From Desulfurellales bacterium (GTDB taxonomy: Bacteria; Campylobacterota_A; Desulfurellia; Desulfurellales; Hippeaceae), in assembly GCA_027064405.1 (NCBI GenBank), contig JAMOPP010000149.1, forward strand, positions 1 through 8,716: DNA of 8,716 nucleotides. Reading direction: 5' to 3'. Below, in pieces: positions 6,315-8,716 of the stretch. Within the stretch, counting starts at the first letter, position 1. Each line of letters opens with the position of its first letter. The notes below the pieces were generated by a model. It was not told the origin of the DNA. It was given only the letters and a program-made list of their open reading frames with translations, and searched no databases. The translations under genes were made by a program, and so were the position numbers.

Positions 6315-6596
6315 TTAGTTTTGTTTAGCAGTATTTAGTTTTTTAAATTCGTTAATATAAATTCTTATTCTGCTTGGAGATTTTTCAAACTCTTTTGATA
6401 ATAAAGCTGTTATTTCGTTAACCGGCAATATACCTTTAAGCTGATAATATCTCTTTTTTAATCTATACTTGAATAATCTCTGCTTTGAAATATATACCCT
6501 TAGCCCCTGCAGTCTTTCTAAAAGCTCGTATATTTTATTTTCGTCCCTTCCCAAGTCTTGCAGGTTGTAAATAAGATATTCTACGTTGACGTCCAT
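6315..6596 (-). CDS. Small putative DNA-binding protein (possibly Mor-like helix-turn-helix)
   Basis: The 93-residue product is basic in its second half. GLRVYISKQRLFKYRLKKRY (about residues 31-50) recalls the GxxVYIPK strand and following helix of Mor/C-type phage activators. It is followed by a possible helix-turn-helix, VNEITALLSKEF then SPSRIRIYINEF (about 59-85). No search supports this, and the similarity is only in pattern. The Shine-Dalgarno sequence is weak (AAGG, 8 nt before the ATG). A TATATA at 6623-6628 on the minus strand is a plausible -10 element. The gene lies directly downstream of the iteron array at 6708-6822, so the protein could bind that array or be regulated through it. 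It is the first gene after the tRNA and is probably part of the inserted element. The true role is unknown. Confidence 0.6.
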   Translation of the reverse strand: MDVNVEYLIYNLQDLGRDENKIYELLERLQGLRVYISKQRLFKYRLKKRYYQLKGILPVNEITALLSKEFEKSPSRIRIYINEFKKLNTAKQN

Positions 6597-6707
6597 ATAA
6601 CAAGCCTTTTTTATTTAAATCCTATATAGAAGTGAATTTATCTTTTGGAGAGAAACGATCATCTTGATAAACTTTAAAAAGGAAACTTTAAAAGCGGTGT
6701 TTCATTT

Positions 6708-6822
6708 TGTTTCCTTTTCAAAAATCTTGTTGACTTTTACTGCGTTTGCCTGTTGACTTTTGTTGACTTTTTAATTTTCCTGTAAACTTTTGTCAACTTT
6801 TTCTGATAACCCGTTCACTTTT
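6708..6822 (+). repeat. Iteron-like array of 11-bp repeats (TGTTGACTTTT), candidate plasmid-type origin
   Basis: Seven copies on one strand start at 6708, 6728, 6751, 6761, 6781, 6791 and 6812. Copies 2-4 are exact TGTTGACTTTT. The others are TGTTTCCTTTT, TGTAAACTTTT, TGTCAACTTTT and CGTTCACTTTT, each with two differences or fewer except the last with two plus a changed first base position. Steps of 20, 23, 10, 20, 10 and 21 bp keep them near one face of the helix. Two weaker AAACTTTA copies lie at 6666-6676 and 6680-6690. Phased tandem sites of this kind are typical iterons bound by Rep proteins in theta-replicating plasmids. An operator array for a neighbouring regulator is the alternative. 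No Rep gene or clear DnaA box is visible nearby. Confidence 0.6.
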
Positions 6823-6831
6823 ATAGGCAAA

Positions 6832-6877
6832 AGCTGGGAATTTATGTTGCTTTTTCTCACTTGTAGCTGGAATTATG
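6832..6877 (+). repeat. Imperfect direct repeat AGCTGG(G)AATT(T)ATG next to the iteron array
   Basis: AGCTGGGAATTTATG (6832-6846) recurs as AGCTGGAATTATG (6865-6877), differing by two single-base deletions, 33 bp apart. It directly follows the iterons and may belong to the same origin region; its function is unknown. Confidence 0.4.
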
Positions 6878-6928
6878 CCGATAAAAAGGAAGTTCATAAG
6901 CTCATTAACGGCTTAGGCAGGGCTTAGC

Positions 6929-6962
6929 AAGGGGTCGGTAAGCAGGATACCCCCATCCCCTT
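6929..6962 (-). other. Candidate oriT nic region (TATCCTGC) inside an inverted repeat
   Basis: The minus strand reads TATCCTGC (6949 to 6942). This fits the nic core YATCCTG^Y used by MOB-P relaxases of the IncP/RP4 type, with the cut expected between 6943 and 6942. It lies within a 6-bp inverted repeat, AAGGGG (6929-6934) and CCCCTT (6957-6962); GGGGT/ACCCC is an alternative pairing. A second GC-rich hairpin, TTGCC...GGCAA (6989-7006), lies about 45 bp 5' of the proposed nick on the same strand. No relaxase gene is in the window. An 8-base core can occur by chance, so the call rests on the combination with the iterons and the tRNA-side position. Confidence 0.4.
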
Positions 6963-7056
6963 AAAATCAGTTTTTATTTTTTCGTGACTTGCCCGCCGGT
7001 CGGCAATCTCTTGCCTAAATAATTTCAAACCCACCCCTCCACTTGGTTATTGTTAA

Positions 7057-7185
7057 ATGAAAACGGCTACACTTTATTACTTGCAAACCAAGTTAAAACA
7101 CCTAAAATTACGTATTTTTTGCGGTTGGCGACCACTGCATATAATAAACTCCCGGAAGAACCCAAACGCTTTAATGTCTTTTTAG
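7057..7185 (+). CDS. Possible 42-residue basic small protein ending at a terminator
   Basis: An ATG at 7057 opens a 42-codon frame ending TAG at 7183-7185, inside the right arm of a strong terminator. The peptide is basic and aromatic (MKTATLYYLQTKLKHLKLRI at the start, then FCGWRPLHIINSRK). No Shine-Dalgarno sequence is visible before the ATG and no family is recognised. The attraction is the terminator placed exactly at its end on the same strand, in a region where no other plus-strand gene explains that terminator. It may equally be a non-coding RNA or nothing. Confidence 0.2.
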   Translation: MKTATLYYLQTKLKHLKLRIFCGWRPLHIINSRKNPNALMSF

Positions 7186-7196
7186 GTTCTTTTTTT
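7156..7196 (+). terminator. Plus-strand intrinsic terminator
   Basis: AAGAACC (7156-7162) pairs with GGTTCTT (7185-7191), with a 22-nt loop, and the 3' arm runs into seven T residues (7190-7196). Since no obvious gene precedes it on this strand, it implies an unannotated plus-strand transcript from the 6823-7155 region. Confidence 0.6.
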
Positions 7197-7202
7197 GCTT
7201 GA

Positions 7203-7489
7203 ATTTCATTTGCGGGCACTCGCGACCGCAAAATTTACTCACACAATACGATTTTTTTAGGTTTACATATTTACACAATGATTTTTGAAACTTGCTTCTA
7301 AAAATGCGAATATATCGTCAATAAAGTGATGTTTAATAATAATCATTATGGAAACTTTTAGGCTTACTTCAAAGAATAATTTTACAGAGCTTACATTATA
7401 TAGCGGTTTTCCATTCTTTGAATATTTGAAGTAAAAATTTTCGTTATGAGTGTATGAAATTTGGGGTCGCCAGTGCCCGCAGACAAAAT
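7203..7489. repeat. 287-bp non-coding element with 34-bp imperfect terminal inverted repeats
   Basis: Positions 7203-7236 and the reverse complement of 7456-7489 match at 27 of 34 bases, including a core of 15 of 16 (GCGGGCACTCGCGACC at 7212-7227 against GGTCGCCAGTGCCCGC at 7465-7480). The left end is itself a hairpin, TTTGCGG (7209-7215) with CCGCAAA (7226-7232). Inside, TTACTTCAAAGAAT (7364-7377) pairs with ATTCTTTG and AAGTAA (7413-7434) across an 8-nt bulge. ACACAAT plus GATTTTT occurs twice as a direct repeat (7241-7256, 7273-7286). No ORF fills it. The layout resembles a MITE-like element, the remains of an IS, or a recombination/replication site. Confidence 0.45.
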
Positions 7490-7509
7490 TCTCTCTAAGC
7501 AGGACCCGC

Positions 7510-7701
7510 TTATTCTTTTATAAGTTCCTTGGTATAGAGATAAAGCGTAAGTAAAATAAAAGAAGTTGAGATGATTAAAATCACAATATCACTTTTAATG
7601 AAAAAAGCTAAAACAATATTCAATATCACCCAGCTTATGACCGCTATTGTTAAAGCAATGAAAAACCTTGCTATTTTCCACATTAAAATAACATCTTTCA
7701 T
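7510..7701 (-). CDS. Small membrane protein with two predicted helices
   Basis: The 63-residue product begins MKDVILMWKIARF and has hydrophobic segments at about residues 13-35 (FFIALTIAVISWVILNIVLA) and 38-56 (DIVILIISTSFILLTLYLY), with a short charged C-terminus TKELIKE. It should sit in the inner membrane as a hairpin with both ends on the same side. No family is recognised. A weak AAGG lies 8 nt before the ATG, and an extended -10 (TGATATAAT) stands upstream at 7730-7738, so the gene can be expressed alone. Its stop codon lies in a small hairpin, TAAGC-N7-GCTTA (7496-7512). It lies between the long orphan gene and the inverted-repeat element. A role as a small toxin, holin or entry-exclusion protein is possible but nothing in the sequence supports one. 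Confidence 0.55.
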   Translation of the reverse strand: MKDVILMWKIARFFIALTIAVISWVILNIVLAFFIKSDIVILIISTSFILLTLYLYTKELIKE

Positions 7702-7729
7702 TTATCCAGCCTTAAAATAATCATAACTC

Positions 7730-7738
7730 ATTATATCA
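7730..7738 (-). promoter_or_regulatory. Predicted extended -10 promoter of the small membrane protein gene
   Basis: The minus strand reads TGATATAAT (7738 to 7730); a second TATAAT lies at 7760 to 7755. No matching -35 box is seen. The motif is identical to the one upstream of dctP. Confidence 0.45.
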
Positions 7739-7742
7739 CAAT

Positions 7743-7769
7743 TGAAAAAAAGCTATTATAAGCGTTTTT
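7743..7769 (-). terminator. Weak AT-rich hairpin behind the long orphan gene
   Basis: On the minus strand AAAAACGCT and AGCTTTTTTT flank a 6-nt loop and can pair with one mismatch, followed by T residues. It lies about 80 bp beyond the stop of the gene at 7850 and overlaps one of the two TATAAT motifs, so the call is tentative. Confidence 0.25.
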
Positions 7770-7849
7770 AAACCTCATCGGCTACCCTACATACTTAAAA
7801 CCCATTTTCGTTGATTGTAGAGGCTGTGAGAAGGTAATTTGAGAGTGTT

Positions 7850-8716
7850 TTATTTGATTGAGACTTTTTCCATTAATTGCTGTTTTAATTCTTCGTAATT
7901 TATTTCTTTTACTGAAAATTTCTTATTAAAAAACTCTAACATCTTATCTATATCCTCAAAAATATATAGATAATCTTTGTAATTTTCATCATTAAGAATG
8001 TAAAATTGTTTAGCTATTATGAGGTCATATTTTACATTTTCAATAGCATTACCTAATAGAAACGATTTAATATTACTTGTTAATTCAATATCAAACTGCT
8101 TTAAATACTCTCTCATTAAGAATATGTCTTCTTCTAATGTTGCTATATTTTTTGAATTACCTGCTGCGTCTATAAACTCTCCTGAATACCTGTCTATCTC
8201 ACTATAAAAGTTAAGATATACTCCCGAATTAGCCATAAAATAAAACTCAGTCTCAATACTGTCCTCGTCTAAATCCTCATATTCCATAAACTCTTCAGCC
8301 TCTATCAGCAAATCTTTTATACTTGCTTTTAGGAAGTTAGGATTCGCTATTGTTTTTAACTGACTTCCGCTTGTCTCTCTTATTCCTTTAATGGCTCTTG
8401 CATATATAGCTGTTATGAGTTCTTGTTCTTCATACTTAGATGATAATCTTCTAAATACTTCTAAATGTTTTTTATAGGTGCTAACTTTTAGATTGTAAGT
8501 TTCAAAATGTTTTTGTAAGTTCCCTAAGAGAATAAGAAGTTTTTTTTCAAAAAAAGAGAGGGCGGTATATATATATCCTCCTCTATCTATTTTATTCTTA
8601 CTATTATAACTATCTAAATTATACTTACTATTGTCTTGCTGTTCGGCTATACCCCCTCTCGCCATTTGGCTATAAGGGGTCTTGCCGTTTGGCGATACCC
8701 CCTCTTGCTGTTCAGC
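7850..8716 (-). CDS. Orphan alpha-helical protein of unknown function, N-terminus beyond the right edge
   Basis: The frame stays open to the window edge, giving at least 288 residues. The ATG at 8665 has no Shine-Dalgarno sequence, and the 17 codons before it continue without a stop, so I treat the gene as partial. The visible N-terminus reads AEQQEGVSPNGKTPYSQ then MARGGIAEQQD, encoded by 23-bp tandem repeats. The rest, from about TALSFFEKKLLILLGNLQKH onward, is rich in Leu, Lys and Glu with predicted helices throughout, an acidic segment EEFMEYEDLDEDSIETE, and a Lys-rich end. There is no signal peptide or membrane segment, so it is probably cytoplasmic. I recognise no domain. Strong AT richness and the lack of familiar neighbours suggest acquired DNA. 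A plasmid or mobilization-associated role is possible only by context. Confidence 0.6.
   Translation of the reverse strand, partial: AEQQEGVSPNGKTPYSQMARGGIAEQQDNSKYNLDSYNSKNKIDRGGYIYTALSFFEKKLLILLGNLQKHFETYNLKVSTYKKHLEVFRRLSSKYEEQELITAIYARAIKGIRETSGSQLKTIANPNFLKASIKDLLIEAEEFMEYEDLDEDSIETEFYFMANSGVYLNFYSEIDRYSGEFIDAAGNSKNIATLEEDIFLMREYLKQFDIELTSNIKSFLLGNAIENVKYDLIIAKQFYILNDENYKDYLYIFEDIDKMLEFFNKKFSVKEINYEELKQQLMEKVSIK
8636..8716. repeat. 23-bp tandem repeats in the 5' part of the orphan gene
   Basis: Three full units begin at 8636 (TTGCTGTTCGGCTATACCCC...), 8659 (TCGCCATTTGGCTATAAGGG...) and 8682 (TTGCCGTTTGGCGATACCCC...), and a fourth starts at 8705 and is cut by the edge. The middle unit has AAGGGG where its neighbours have ACCCCC. 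Because 23 is not a multiple of three, each unit is translated in a different frame, and three units equal 23 codons, so AEQQ recurs exactly 23 residues apart. Confidence 0.65.

Noticed and set aside
6708..6822. CRISPR array
   Set aside because: The repeats are 11 bp with 0-12 bp gaps and no spacers of uniform length; no cas genes are present.
609..7489. Both inverted-repeat elements (609-895 and 7203-7489) are 287 bp long
   Set aside because: Their ends and interiors share no sequence, so the equal length appears to be coincidence.
7510..7701. Type I toxin with antisense RNA from the hairpin region at 7364-7434
   Set aside because: The protein is only generically hydrophobic and no antisense promoter overlapping its gene is visible; the idea has no direct support.
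7702..7710. DnaA box (TTATCCAGC)
   Set aside because: Single site with two differences from TTATCCACA, located between a start codon and its promoter and 900 bp from the iterons.
8019..8207. 62-codon plus-strand frame inside the orphan gene
   Set aside because: Shadow of the longer minus-strand frame, without a ribosome binding site or recognisable product.

Overview
The window reads as chromosomal DNA of a low-GC campylobacterote (epsilonproteobacterium). The GroEL/GroES sequences, the TRAP transporter and the very GC-rich stems of the one tRNA fit a vent thermophile of the Nautiliales type (Nautilia, Caminibacter, Lebetimonas). That placement is inference from protein recall, not from a search.

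Left part (1-924). The C-terminal end of what looks like an IS1-family transposase runs in from the left edge and stops at 106. rplS (ribosomal protein L19) follows, with its own sigma70-type promoter and an AT-rich terminator that overlaps its last codons. The space between rplS and groEL has no credible gene. It is bounded by a 10-bp perfect inverted repeat that could mark a small non-autonomous element.

Centre (925-6143). Two housekeeping operons run on the minus strand. groES-groEL is driven by a textbook TTGACT-N17-TATAAT promoter. A degenerate CIRCE-like inverted repeat with the exact 9-nt spacer lies between the predicted start of transcription and the groES ribosome binding site. A complete TRAP transporter operon lies upstream: dctP (periplasmic binding protein), dctQ and dctM. 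Its genes overlap as ATGA and TAATG, so translation is probably coupled. It probably imports C4-dicarboxylates or similar organic acids using the sodium gradient. The original dctP start should be moved inward to 5871. Divergent from it is a tRNA with anticodon CAT and its own promoter.

Right part (6144-8716). Immediately 3' of the tRNA the character changes to sparse small orphan genes, long non-coding stretches and many repeats. The sequence holds: two GGTGTCCC repeats right after the tRNA (possible integrase arm sites); a gene for a small, possibly Mor-like DNA-binding protein; a helically phased array of at least seven TGTTGACTTTT-like 11-mers (iterons); a TATCCTGC nic-like site within an inverted repeat, as in MOB-P/IncP-type oriTs; a strong plus-strand terminator behind a 42-codon ORF; a 287-bp element with 34-bp imperfect terminal inverted repeats; a small two-helix membrane protein; and a long orphan gene, open at the right edge, that begins inside 23-bp tandem repeats. 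The simplest reading is a mobilizable plasmid or integrative element inserted at tRNA-Met. It carries a candidate replication origin and transfer origin, but its integrase, Rep and relaxase genes are not in the window.
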